Assembly: GCF_001953175.1 (NCBI RefSeq) | Contig: NZ_CP018258.1 | Location: 648,210-712,209 of the forward strand | Direction of reading: 5' to 3' | Origin: Dehalogenimonas formicexedens | Lineage (GTDB): Bacteria > Chloroflexota > Dehalococcoidia > Dehalococcoidales > Dehalococcoidaceae | DNA: 64,000 bases | Part shown: positions 8,821-16,680 of the stretch, piece after piece | How positions within the stretch are numbered: position 1 is the first letter of the stretch | How the letters are laid out: each line of letters opens with the position of its first letter | Position numbers and translations under genes: made by a program | Notes under the pieces: generated by a model | Database searches by the model: none | What the model was told of the DNA's origin: nothing | What the model saw: only the letters and a program-made list of their open reading frames with translations

Positions 8821-9557
8821 GAGGCACACTCTCCATAGCCTTTAATTTTGATGGTTTCAAGGATTTCATGGGGATCGCCCTCGCAGATTATCCTGCCTTC
8901 AAACATGACGTAACCGGTACGGGCGTTGACATACTCAAGGATGTGTCCGGTATGCGAGATGATGAGGCCGCTCCGCGTCCGCGAACGCATCGGGTGAGAT
9001 TTTTTCAGGAGGTCATTGATGAGCTCGCCGATGAGGGCGATGTTTTCCAGGTCAACGCCGGATTCCGGTTCGTCGAGCAATACCAGGTCCGGGCTCTGGG
9101 CCAGGAGCTGGAGAAGTTCCGATCTTTTGGTTTCGCCACCTGAAAAACCGTAGTTGATATCCCTGTCCAGGAAATCTACCATATTGGTTTTTTCAGCCAG
9201 GCCGGGTATGACGTCGACGCTCTCCCGACCCCGGAAGCACGCCGTTACCATGTCGCGGGTCTTGACGCCCCGGACGATGGGCGGCCTCTGGAAAGACAAG
9301 CCGATCCCGATGCGCGCCCGTTCATCGAGAGTGGCGCGGGTGACGTCTTTGCCTTCGAAAATAATCTTGCCGCCGGTGATCTTGTAGCGGGGAAAGCCCA
9401 TGATAGTCATCAGCAGGGTGGTTTTGCCGCTGCCGTTGGGGCCGTAGATCACGTGCGTTTCACCGGCATTGATTGAAAGGTTGATGCCGTGGAGTATCTC
9501 CTTGCCTTCCACTTCAACTTTTAGATCTTTAATTTCCAGCAGTTTTTCGGCAGCCAT
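8799..9557 (-). CDS. sufC: SufC-type Fe-S assembly ATPase
   Basis: A 252-residue ABC ATPase that energises Fe-S cluster assembly on the SufB/D-type scaffold. Walker A is GPNGSGKTT (39-47), the signature is FSGGETKRSE, and Walker B is LVLLDEPESGVD. The C-terminus ends in a triple cysteine motif, C244-x2-C247-x2-C250, four-fifths of which is encoded in the stretch overlapping the next gene. GGAGG precedes the ATG. First gene of a two-gene operon resembling the minimal SufBC (SMS) arrangement of archaea and deep anaerobes. Confidence 0.92.
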   Translation of the reverse strand: MAAEKLLEIKDLKVEVEGKEILHGINLSINAGETHVIYGPNGSGKTTLLMTIMGFPRYKITGGKIIFEGKDVTRATLDERARIGIGLSFQRPPIVRGVKTRDMVTACFRGRESVDVIPGLAEKTNMVDFLDRDINYGFSGGETKRSELLQLLAQSPDLVLLDEPESGVDLENIALIGELINDLLKKSHPMRSRTRSGLIISHTGHILEYVNARTGYVMFEGRIICEGDPHEILETIKIKGYGECASCQICKR

Positions 9558-9605
9558 ATTTACCTCCGGGGTATTAATTATGCGGCACCAGAAATCGCCT
9601 GGTCT

Positions 9606-9619
9606 GTGATGAAAATCAC
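9606..9619. promoter_or_regulatory. Small palindrome in the sufC-nfeD intergenic region
   Basis: GTGAT-GAAA-ATCAC is a perfect 5-bp-arm inverted repeat about 50 bp upstream of the sufC start. It is placed where an operator could act on sufC, but the short length makes this weak. Confidence 0.3.
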
Positions 9620-9712
9620 CGATGATATTCAGTTATTATCGGGTACTGGGCGGCGAGGGTCAACTACAAAGGCGTACGGGACACCGAGAGAGGGACTGGA
9701 GCTTGCCCCGCG

Positions 9713-9721
9713 TGTTATAAT
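9713..9721 (+). promoter_or_regulatory. Extended -10 promoter for nfeD-slipin
   Basis: TGTTATAAT gives TATAAT at 9716-9721 with an upstream TGN. Transcription would start near 9728, leaving a 15-nt leader that contains GAGGG before the ATG at 9743. Confidence 0.65.
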
Positions 9722-9742
9722 CAATTACGAATCGAGGGCATA

Positions 9743-10189
9743 ATGAACTTGGTCGGCATTCTCCTCGTCCTTTTGGGCATCGCCCTTTTTATCGCCGAAT
9801 TTTTTACTTCGGGGTACGCCCTTTTCGGGGCGGCAGGACTTTTCGCGCTGATTCTGGGCCTGATCCTGATTTTTGACTTTACGGTACCCGTTTGGGTGAC
9901 CGTCACCCTGTTTGTTCTCATGCTGGTGTTTGCTTTCACCGCTACGGTACTCGTTTTTCGGCGCGTGGCCGAAGCTCAAAAGCAGAAAGTCGCCACCGGG
10001 CACGAGGAACTGATCGGCAAGAAAGCCACGGTACGCGCTCAATTGAATCCGTCGGGCACCGTCTTTATCGATGGGGAAATCTGGTCAGCGCAAGTAAAAG
10101 AGGGGAGAGCCGAGGTTGGGGAGGAAGTCGTCGTCACCGGCATCGACGGTCTGAACCTATATGTCGCCAAAATCCAGGAAGGAGCATAA
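9743..10189 (+). CDS. NfeD-like membrane protein (short form)
   Basis: A 148-residue protein with hydrophobic segments at about 3-20, 25-45 and 50-72, followed by a soluble OB-fold-like C-terminal domain (about 85-148). It lacks the N-terminal ClpP-like protease domain of long NfeD forms, so it is the short NfeD1b type. These are almost always paired with a stomatin homologue, as here: the slipin gene begins 3 bp later. The pair is thought to organise membrane domains. Confidence 0.85.
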   Translation: MNLVGILLVLLGIALFIAEFFTSGYALFGAAGLFALILGLILIFDFTVPVWVTVTLFVLMLVFAFTATVLVFRRVAEAQKQKVATGHEELIGKKATVRAQLNPSGTVFIDGEIWSAQVKEGRAEVGEEVVVTGIDGLNLYVAKIQEGA

Positions 10190-10192
10190 CAA

Positions 10193-10981
10193 ATGCCTGA
10201 ATCAACCATCAACGCCCTGATCCCGTGGCTCGTCGTCCTGTTTTTCCTGATCGTTCTACTGGCCATGTCCGTCAGGGTGGTGGCCGAATACGAACGGGGC
10301 GTCATTTTCCGGTTGGGAAGGCTCATAGGCGCCAAGGGGCCAGGCATCTTCCTCCTCATTCCGTTCATCGATCGAATGGTCAAAATGGACCTGCGCGTGG
10401 TGGTCATGGACGTGCCGTCCCAGGAAGTTATTACCCGGGATAACGTGACCGTCCGGGTCAATGCCGTCATATATTTCCGTGTTGTCGATCCGCAGTCGGC
10501 GGTGGTCAAAGTCGCCGACCACATCCGGGCTACCAGCCAGATCGCCCAGACCACCCTCCGGAATGTGCTCGGCCAGTCCGAACTCGATGAACTCCTGGCT
10601 AACCGGGAAAAGTTGAATGATATTCTCCAGGGTATCATCGACAAGCAAACAGACCCGTGGGGCATCAAGGTCTCGACTGTCGAGATCAAAGAGGTGGAAC
10701 TGCCGGAGACGATGCGCCGCTCGATGGCCGCTCAGGCTGAAGCTGAGCGCGAGCGCCGCGCCAAAATCATTCACGCTGAAGGCGAATTCCAGGCTTCTAC
10801 CAAGCTGGCCCAGGCCGCGGACGTCATCGCCAAAGAGCCGGTCACCCTTCAATTGAGGTATCTGCAGACGTTAACCGAGATCGCCTCGGAGAAGAACTCG
10901 ACGGTTATCTTCCCCGTGCCGATCGATCTGATAAGCATGTTCATGAAACGATTCGGCAGCGACGGCAAGGAGCAGAAATAG
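10193..10981 (+). CDS. SPFH/band 7 protein (slipin, stomatin-like)
   Basis: A 262-residue protein with one N-terminal transmembrane segment (about 9-27), then the SPFH domain ([16 protein letters not shown] through the VEIKEVELP region, about 30-185), then an Ala/Glu-rich coiled coil ([18 protein letters not shown]) and a hydrophobic C-terminal stretch. It likely forms membrane-bound oligomers with the NfeD partner upstream. It converges on birA with a 3-bp gap. Confidence 0.9.
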   Translation: MPESTINALIPWLVVLFFLIVLLAMSVRVVAEYERGVIFRLGRLIGAKGPGIFLLIPFIDRMVKMDLRVVVMDVPSQEVITRDNVTVRVNAVIYFRVVDPQSAVVKVADHIRATSQIAQTTLRNVLGQSELDELLANREKLNDILQGIIDKQTDPWGIKVSTVEIKEVELPETMRRSMAAQAEAERERRAKIIHAEGEFQASTKLAQAADVIAKEPVTLQLRYLQTLTEIASEKNSTVIFPVPIDLISMFMKRFGSDGKEQK

Positions 10982-10984
10982 CGC

Positions 10985-11749
10985 TCAGCCGAGGGTGACA
11001 TCCCCGGCGACCACGGCGCATTCAGTACCGTCGTCCCGGCGGATTATGAGGGCGCCATCGCTATTAACGTCGATTGCCGCGCCTTCAAAAACCGATGTTC
11101 CGCTGGTGGCTTTAACCCGGCGTCCCAGGGTGATGAGCCGGCTTTTCCAAAGCTTCAAGATCGCGTTCTGGTCAAAAGAGGAATAGAGAAATTCCAGCCG
11201 GTCGATCAGGGCGCGTAATAACGCCAACGGATCCACCGGCCTGCCGATGTGATCTGAAAGACTGGTGGCGATTCCTGCGATCTCGAGACATGAACCGGTC
11301 TGGATATTGACGTTTATGCCCATGCCAATTACGGTATAGTTCCTTGTCTTGGAAACGCCGCTCTCAACCAGGATGCCGGCGACTTTCTTGCCGCGGATCA
11401 ATACGTCGTTCGGCCATTTGAGATCGGTATGGATCGATGTAACTTCTTCTATCGCCTCGGCGACCGCCAGCCCGGCCAGAACGGTCAAGTAGGGCAGCTT
11501 TTCAGCGTCGGGATACAACAGAATGGAAAGATACAGCGAACCCGCCGGGGATATCCAGGCACGGTTAAGGCGTCCCCGCCCCTCGGTTTGCTCCGCGGCG
11601 ATCACCAGCGTGCCTTCGCGGGCGCCTTTTTGGGCTAATTCCCGGGCACGGTCCATCGTCGAGCCGATGGAATCATAGGTAAAAAGGGTATGCCCCCAGC
11701 GGCAGCCCGCAAGGGCATTTTCTACGCTCCGGAAATCAAGGGAATGCAT
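10985..11749 (-). CDS. birA: Biotin-[acetyl-CoA-carboxylase] ligase
   Basis: A 254-residue enzyme that makes biotinyl-AMP and attaches biotin to carrier proteins. Motifs: YDSIGSTMDRA, then EQTEGRGRLNRAW (the biotinyl-AMP loop, GRGR) and LKWPNDVLIRGKKVAGIL. A small C-terminal SH3-like domain follows. It has no N-terminal winged helix, so it is a monofunctional ligase and not a repressor. I chose the ATG at 11749 because family homology begins about ten residues later; longer in-frame extensions would run into the divergent promoter at 11785-11813. Confidence 0.88.
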   Translation of the reverse strand: MHSLDFRSVENALAGCRWGHTLFTYDSIGSTMDRARELAQKGAREGTLVIAAEQTEGRGRLNRAWISPAGSLYLSILLYPDAEKLPYLTVLAGLAVAEAIEEVTSIHTDLKWPNDVLIRGKKVAGILVESGVSKTRNYTVIGMGINVNIQTGSCLEIAGIATSLSDHIGRPVDPLALLRALIDRLEFLYSSFDQNAILKLWKSRLITLGRRVKATSGTSVFEGAAIDVNSDGALIIRRDDGTECAVVAGDVTLG

Positions 11750-11784
11750 CGAAGAAGTATAACATCCAGCCTGCTGATCCGCCA

Positions 11785-11813
11785 TTGACACAAGCGCGTT
11801 CTGAACCAATAAT
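11785..11813 (+). promoter_or_regulatory. Sigma-70-type promoter for the LigD phosphoesterase gene
   Basis: A perfect TTGACA at 11785-11790, a 17-nt spacer, and AATAAT at 11808-11813. It is the clearest housekeeping-type promoter in the window. The transcript would start near 11820. Confidence 0.8.
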
Positions 11814-11831
11814 GGTTTTGAGGTGGCTGAA

Positions 11832-12407
11832 ATGGCTGAAGAAAAATTAAGAGAATACACCGAAAAGCGCAACTTTAAAAAGACCGCCGAACCTCCGCCT
11901 GAAGTAAAGCTGCCTTCAGCCAAGCCGATGTTCGTCATCCAAAAACACGATGCTTCCCGCCTTCACTATGACCTCAGGCTGGAAGTCGATGGGGTTTTGA
12001 AAAGCTGGGCGGTACCGAAAGGTCCCTCCCTTGATCCCCAAGCCAAGCACCTGGCGGTGCCGACCGAGGACCACCCCATGGCGTACGGCGGATTTGAAGG
12101 AACCATCCCCCAGGGGGAATACGGCGGCGGCACGGTGATGGTCTGGGACACGGGCACATACCGGAACATCAAAGCCGATAAACCGGAACCGGAAACGATG
12201 GCGGAGGCCTACGATAAGGGCAGGATCGAGGTATTTCTCGAAGGAAAAAAGTTGCGAGGCCTTTTTGCCCTGATCCGGACCGCCAAAGGTTGGCTCTTCT
12301 TCAAGATGAACGATGAATTCGTGAAAGCCGGGGATATCCTTGAAGAGTCCCCTGATTCCGCCCTTACGGGAAGGACTCTCTCCCAGATCGCGGCTGCGGA
12401 GGCTTAG
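11832..12407 (+). CDS. Stand-alone LigD-type 3'-phosphoesterase
   Basis: A 191-residue protein consisting of only the phosphoesterase domain of bacterial NHEJ ligase D, which trims 3'-phosphate or ribonucleotide ends. The diagnostic FVIQKHDASRLHYDLRLE, LKSWAVPKGPS, DHPMAYGGFEGTIPQGEYGGG blocks are intact, including the His/Asp/Arg metal-site residues and the later His-Tyr. Ligase and polymerase domains are absent, and no Ku gene is nearby. The ATG at 11832 has GAGG 8 nt upstream; the GTG at 11823 overlaps that site. The last 4 bp overlap the converging next gene. Confidence 0.9.
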   Translation: MAEEKLREYTEKRNFKKTAEPPPEVKLPSAKPMFVIQKHDASRLHYDLRLEVDGVLKSWAVPKGPSLDPQAKHLAVPTEDHPMAYGGFEGTIPQGEYGGGTVMVWDTGTYRNIKADKPEPETMAEAYDKGRIEVFLEGKKLRGLFALIRTAKGWLFFKMNDEFVKAGDILEESPDSALTGRTLSQIAAAEA

Positions 12408-13393
12408 CCGATAGCATTCTCGACCGCTCGGCGCATTGCCATCAAATTGGCCTCGGGGACGGCGAGGGGGTAGGTGCAGCCGGTCGTCAGGATGAGCCGC
12501 CGGGAGTTCATTTTCTGAATAGCCTCCCTGGCTTGATCCATGACCTCCCGGGGCGATCCATCCTGAAGCAGGCGCATCTGTTCCACGCCGCCCATTACCG
12601 CCTTGGGGGAAAGCCGGGCCGCTGTCTGCAGATCTATCCCCGAGGTCCGGTCGTGCCAATTTACCGCCTGGACCGGGTATGCGGCGGTTTCTTTGAACAT
12701 GGGGTGCTGGCCGTGGAGGTGAAGCACGTTGAACCAGCCGGCTGAGGCGGCTTCAAGAACCATTAAATCAGTTGGCCTGCCGAACTGGTCAAACTCGTCC
12801 CGGCTCAACAGCTCGTGGCTGGCAAAACGGGTGGAAAGGAAGATACCGTCGGCTCCCGCCTCGATACAGGCGGACGCAAATCTGGCGCTTGTTTCCGCCA
12901 GGGTGTGTAGGGCTGGCAGCACTTTTTCCGGGTATTCACGGAGGTGGGCCAGGAAAAGTTCATCGCCCGCCAGGTACGCGGCTATGGCCAGGGGATGGAA
13001 CATCGTTACGATGACCGGGGTGTCCTGGTCCTTCTCTTTTACGATCTTCCCCAGGGAATCCAGGTGCCAGCCATAGGTGCCGCGCCGGATGTCGAGGGGA
13101 CCGACAGCCGCCCAATCATCGGGACAATGGATGATTCGGGATAAATATTCCCTGTCTCCCATGATGCTGCCGCGGTAGGCATGAGTGATGCCGTAATCCT
13201 CGACGCAATAAGTTGAGGACACCGGCAGCTTGATGAAGTCGAGATCGTATTTGCGTTGATACGCGAGAGTCACCGCGGCCAGCGAGTCCGGATTTTGGTC
13301 GTCGCCGGGCCAGTGCCGCCAGAATCCCACGGGGACCCGGTCGACGGTCTGACCGGTAAGCGCCGCCTGAATTCTTTCCCGCTTGCTCGTCAT
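12404..13393 (-). CDS. Uroporphyrinogen decarboxylase (URO-D) family protein
   Basis: A 329-residue TIM-barrel protein of the UroD/cobalamin-methyltransferase superfamily. The start MTSKRERIQAALTGQTVDRVPVGFWRH and the end LILTTGCTYPLAVPEANLMAM are family-typical. In mid-protein FNVLHLHGQ replaces the HxCG zinc motif of corrinoid methyltransferases. It lacks clear HemE substrate-binding signatures, so it may be a methyltransferase-like enzyme rather than true HemE. No corrinoid protein is adjacent. Confidence 0.75.
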   Translation of the reverse strand: MTSKRERIQAALTGQTVDRVPVGFWRHWPGDDQNPDSLAAVTLAYQRKYDLDFIKLPVSSTYCVEDYGITHAYRGSIMGDREYLSRIIHCPDDWAAVGPLDIRRGTYGWHLDSLGKIVKEKDQDTPVIVTMFHPLAIAAYLAGDELFLAHLREYPEKVLPALHTLAETSARFASACIEAGADGIFLSTRFASHELLSRDEFDQFGRPTDLMVLEAASAGWFNVLHLHGQHPMFKETAAYPVQAVNWHDRTSGIDLQTAARLSPKAVMGGVEQMRLLQDGSPREVMDQAREAIQKMNSRRLILTTGCTYPLAVPEANLMAMRRAVENAIG

Positions 13394-13500
13394 GGGCTTG
13401 CTCCTTGATTATTCCCGATCTGATGTTACGCAATGGAACGGGTTGGGTCAACTGGCGGCAGGACCACGGGAAGGCGCGGCGGGGAGGAGGAAAGGGGAAC

Positions 13501-13890
13501 TCAGGGATTGGGAGGAACGGAAGGGGCGGGGGCGGCGACGCCGGCATTGAAACGTGTTCGGATATCTTCGATAACTCCGATGAGGCGTTCAGGCTTGTCG
13601 ACCTTGGAAACATAGTAATCAGCCCCGGCTTCAAGGGGCACCGAGCGGTCCAGGCAACAACTTAAAACCACGACCACGGAATTTTTGAGGTCCGCCAGGG
13701 TTCCCTTGGGCCAGACACCCAGTAATTCCCATTCAACCAGGGTGAGGTCCGGTTTAACCGACCGGGCAAGTTTCACCAGGCTTTCAGTGTCCCCTGCGCC
13801 GCCGGCATATTCCATGTCCGGATACTGCTCGACTAAAAGCTTAAGCGCCGAACGGGTGCTTGGTTGCCTGTCGGCTACAACAAAGCGCAT
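13501..13890 (-). CDS. Degenerate response-regulator receiver protein
   Basis: A 129-residue single receiver domain with a short Pro-rich tail. The fold is recognisable (MRFVVADRQPSTRSALKLLV...YYVSKVDKPERLIGVIEDI), and Lys96 occupies the conserved lysine position. The phosphoacceptor Asp is replaced by Glu53 in LTLVEWELLG, and the acidic pair is reduced to A6-D7. Glu may mimic a permanently phosphorylated state. The ATG at 13890 has AAGGAT about 9 nt upstream. It is downstream of the LuxR regulator and PAS kinase genes and is likely part of their unit. Confidence 0.75.
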   Translation of the reverse strand: MRFVVADRQPSTRSALKLLVEQYPDMEYAGGAGDTESLVKLARSVKPDLTLVEWELLGVWPKGTLADLKNSVVVVLSCCLDRSVPLEAGADYYVSKVDKPERLIGVIEDIRTRFNAGVAAPAPSVPPNP

Positions 13891-14010
13891 AGTTCCGATC
13901 CTTTGAAAGACTCGAATCCCGCATTTTACTGATGATACTACCAACCGGTGACAATTACATCAGGCGTCAGGGGGGATTTCAACCTGGCCTTTCGGCTAGT
14001 TTTTTACCCG

Positions 14011-14652
14011 TCATTTGACCAGTTTCTGTTTCAAGGCCAGGGAAACGGCCTCGGTGCGGCTTGATACGCCCAGCTTGGAAAGGACGTTGGAGACATGGAA
14101 CTTGGCGGTGGAGGGGCTCACCCCCAATTTGTCGGCGATCTCGGTGTTGGGCAGGCCGTCCACCATGAGCTTTAAGATCTCCTTTTCACGGGCGGTCAGG
14201 TCATAGTCCCGGGCGGCGGGGCTCCTCATCTCCTGGATGAGCACCTGGGTAGCCTCGGAGGACAGCTTGGACTGCCCGGCCATGGCGCCCCTTATGGCTG
14301 AGACCAGTTCCGAGGCGGAGACGGTTTTCAGGAGGTAGCTCATGGCCCCGGCCTTGAGGGCGCCGTCCACCTGCTCCCGCTCCTTGAAACTGGTTAGGAC
14401 GATGATCCGGATGTCCGGCCAGCGGTCATGGATGGCTTTGGTGGCGGCCACGCCGTCCATCACCGGCATCAAGAGGTCCATCAGGATGACGTCGGGCTTG
14501 AAGCGCTCGACGAACCTGACGGCCTCGCTGCCGTCGGCGGCCTCCCCGGCCAGTTCCAGGTCATCCTCGGCGGCCAGCATCGCCTTAAGGCCCGACCGCA
14601 CCACGCCGTGATCGTCAACCAGCATGACCCGAATTGGTTCAGTTTCCGCCAT
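14011..14652 (-). CDS. LuxR/NarL-family response regulator
   Basis: A 213-residue two-domain regulator. The receiver has D13-D14, phosphoacceptor D59 in VILMDLLMP, T87 and K109. The C-terminal LuxR helix-turn-helix (LTAREKEILKLMVDGLPNTEIADKLGVSPSTAKFHVSNVLSKLG) spans about 148-205. Its start overlaps the end of the PAS histidine kinase gene by 14 bp, marking the two as a cognate pair. The target genes are unknown. Confidence 0.93.
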   Translation of the reverse strand: MAETEPIRVMLVDDHGVVRSGLKAMLAAEDDLELAGEAADGSEAVRFVERFKPDVILMDLLMPVMDGVAATKAIHDRWPDIRIIVLTSFKEREQVDGALKAGAMSYLLKTVSASELVSAIRGAMAGQSKLSSEATQVLIQEMRSPAARDYDLTAREKEILKLMVDGLPNTEIADKLGVSPSTAKFHVSNVLSKLGVSSRTEAVSLALKQKLVK

Positions 14653-16525
14653 TTGTTACCTCCTTAACCGGCTTTTGCCATTTAACGGTCACCGTCGTCC
14701 CTTGACCGGTTTTACTGTTGATCTTTAGTTCGGCGCCGATAGCCCTGGCGCGCTCGTTCATGATGCCCATGCCCAGGCTGCCTGCCGTTTTGTCAGCCGG
14801 GTCGAACCCTTTTCCGTTGTCGGAGATGGAAACGGAGACGGCTTTTTCGAAACAGGTCAGTTCCACTTTTGCCTGGGCTGCCCCGGAGTGTTTGCCAACG
14901 TTATTAAGAGCCTCCTGGGCGATCCGGTAAAGCCCGATCTTCACATCCGTGGGCACGTCGCAGTCACCGGTGACCGTCACCTCGACGGGTATCCTTGCCC
15001 TGCCGGTGACAGATTCGGCGAGCTGATGAAGCAGCGGACCCAGGTCAGCCTCTGCCAGGGTGGCCGGTCTCAATTCAAAGAGCAGCGTCCGCATCTCCGC
15101 CAGCGCTCCCCGGGTCAACTGCCGGACTTCTTCCAGCCGGCGCCGGCCTTCAGACGGATTGTGTTCCCAGATCCGCGGTAGCACCTCAGCGATGATCGAG
15201 GCCGAAAAGAGGGTCTGGCTCACCGCGTCATGGAGGTCCCGGGCGAGGCGCGCCCGCTCTTCAACGGTTGCCTGCTGGAGCGCCTGGGCGGCCAGCGTCT
15301 GTTCGCTCTTTTTAAGTTCAGAACGGTCGATGCCAACGCATAGAACCTCACGCAACTGACCGGATTCGTCGAAGACGGGCTGGTTGGTCCATACCACCCA
15401 CACCCGCTCGCCGCTCTTCTTCATATTTTCATTTTCGTTCAGGCGGTATTCCTCGGGGTGGGAGACGATACCTCTGATCATCTCCTCCAGGTCCGCGTTT
15501 GAGGAATCCCGGGCGGGCACGATGGTGCCGATGACGCTCTTGCCCATGATCTCTGCCTGGCTGAAACCGAAGAAGCGCTCGGCGAACTGGTTGAAAAAGG
15601 CCACTCTTCCTTCGGTGTCCATTTCCAGGATGATGGTATTGCCGCTCTCCACCAGATGGCGGTATTTGGTTTCGCTCCGGCGGAGCGCCCGTTCAACCTT
15701 TTCACGCCGCTCGATCTCGTCTTCCAGTTGAGCGTTAGCCCCGGTCAGGGCGGCGGTGCGCTCGATGACGCGGCGCTCCAGACTCTCCCTGGCGAGCCGC
15801 AGATCTTCCTCCGTCTGGCGGCGCTCGGTGACGTCCAGTACCTGTCCGACGGTCCTGAGCCTCCCGCTGGGGTCGCGGAACATGGTCGAGCTGATTTCCA
15901 CCCTGCGTTTCTCGCCACTCTGGTTCACGATATTGAACTCATACCTCGAGGGAGGGTTCTCTCCGCGCTGCCGCCGGACGTAGTTGTCGCCGACGATGGC
16001 GGCGCTCTCTGCATCGAGGAAATCGCGGAAATCACGGCCGACGATTTTGTCATTGGGAAATCCGAGCAGGATGGTAGTCATGTCGTTGGCGTAAGTGATC
16101 TTGAAATGCTCATCGATGGTGAAGATGCTGGAATGGGAGTTTTCGACAATGGAACGGAACATCTGGTCAAGTTCCTGGCGTTCCTCTTCGGCCTTTTTGG
16201 TGGCCGAGATGTCGCGAAGAATGGCCACCAGCATCGGATGTTTATCGATCTTGATCAGATCTAGGCTGATTTCGGTGTCAAACAACTCTCCGCCGGCTTT
16301 GCGATGCTTCCACTCGAAAACCTGGGGTTGGCCGGAAAAAGCCAACCTGATTTTTTCCAGTGCCTTTTCTTTTGACAGCCTGCCGTCGGGTTGAACGTCG
16401 GGCGAGAATTCATACGGGGTTTTACCCACGAGCGACTTGCGGGGGACGCCGAACATCTCCCCGGCTTTTTTGTTGCCCTCGATGATGCCGCCCTCGTCAA
16501 GCAGCAGAATGGCGTAGTTGTCCAT
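14639..16525 (-). CDS. PAS-domain sensor histidine kinase (HisKA_3 class)
   Basis: A 628-residue cytoplasmic kinase with no membrane segment or signal peptide. Three PAS domains occupy about 1-110, 120-240 and 285-400, separated by coiled coils. The HisKA_3 phosphoacceptor box is RDLHDAVSQTLF (about 430), followed by an HATPase domain with EALNNVGKHSGA (N box), DNGKGFDP and GMGIMNERA. This architecture is typical of Dehalococcoidia kinases next to LuxR regulators. What the PAS domains sense is unknown. It is divergent from the his operon. Confidence 0.92.
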   Translation of the reverse strand: MDNYAILLLDEGGIIEGNKKAGEMFGVPRKSLVGKTPYEFSPDVQPDGRLSKEKALEKIRLAFSGQPQVFEWKHRKAGGELFDTEISLDLIKIDKHPMLVAILRDISATKKAEEERQELDQMFRSIVENSHSSIFTIDEHFKITYANDMTTILLGFPNDKIVGRDFRDFLDAESAAIVGDNYVRRQRGENPPSRYEFNIVNQSGEKRRVEISSTMFRDPSGRLRTVGQVLDVTERRQTEEDLRLARESLERRVIERTAALTGANAQLEDEIERREKVERALRRSETKYRHLVESGNTIILEMDTEGRVAFFNQFAERFFGFSQAEIMGKSVIGTIVPARDSSNADLEEMIRGIVSHPEEYRLNENENMKKSGERVWVVWTNQPVFDESGQLREVLCVGIDRSELKKSEQTLAAQALQQATVEERARLARDLHDAVSQTLFSASIIAEVLPRIWEHNPSEGRRRLEEVRQLTRGALAEMRTLLFELRPATLAEADLGPLLHQLAESVTGRARIPVEVTVTGDCDVPTDVKIGLYRIAQEALNNVGKHSGAAQAKVELTCFEKAVSVSISDNGKGFDPADKTAGSLGMGIMNERARAIGAELKINSKTGQGTTVTVKWQKPVKEVTNGGN

Positions 16526-16623
16526 CAGACCTCTTTTAACAAATCGGGACTGCTTGGGAACGGGACCCCGCGGGAAATCTTAACACAAATAAATGAAGAG
16601 GCGAAACGGGTCAGCTCTTCAAT

Positions 16624-16652
16624 TTGAACGTGAAATGGGGCTAGTGTACAAT
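16624..16652 (+). promoter_or_regulatory. Promoter of the his operon
   Basis: TTGAAC (16624-16629), a 17-nt spacer and TACAAT (16647-16652). The predicted start near 16660 leaves a 20-nt leader with AGGAG before hisZ. There is no room for a his leader peptide. Confidence 0.7.
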
Positions 16653-16680
16653 CTCCGTATTCAAGATATCAGGAGATTTT

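Noticed and set aside
10039-10689. 216-codon minus-strand frame opposite the slipin gene
   Set aside because: Ser/Arg/Thr-rich shadow of the SPFH coding region.
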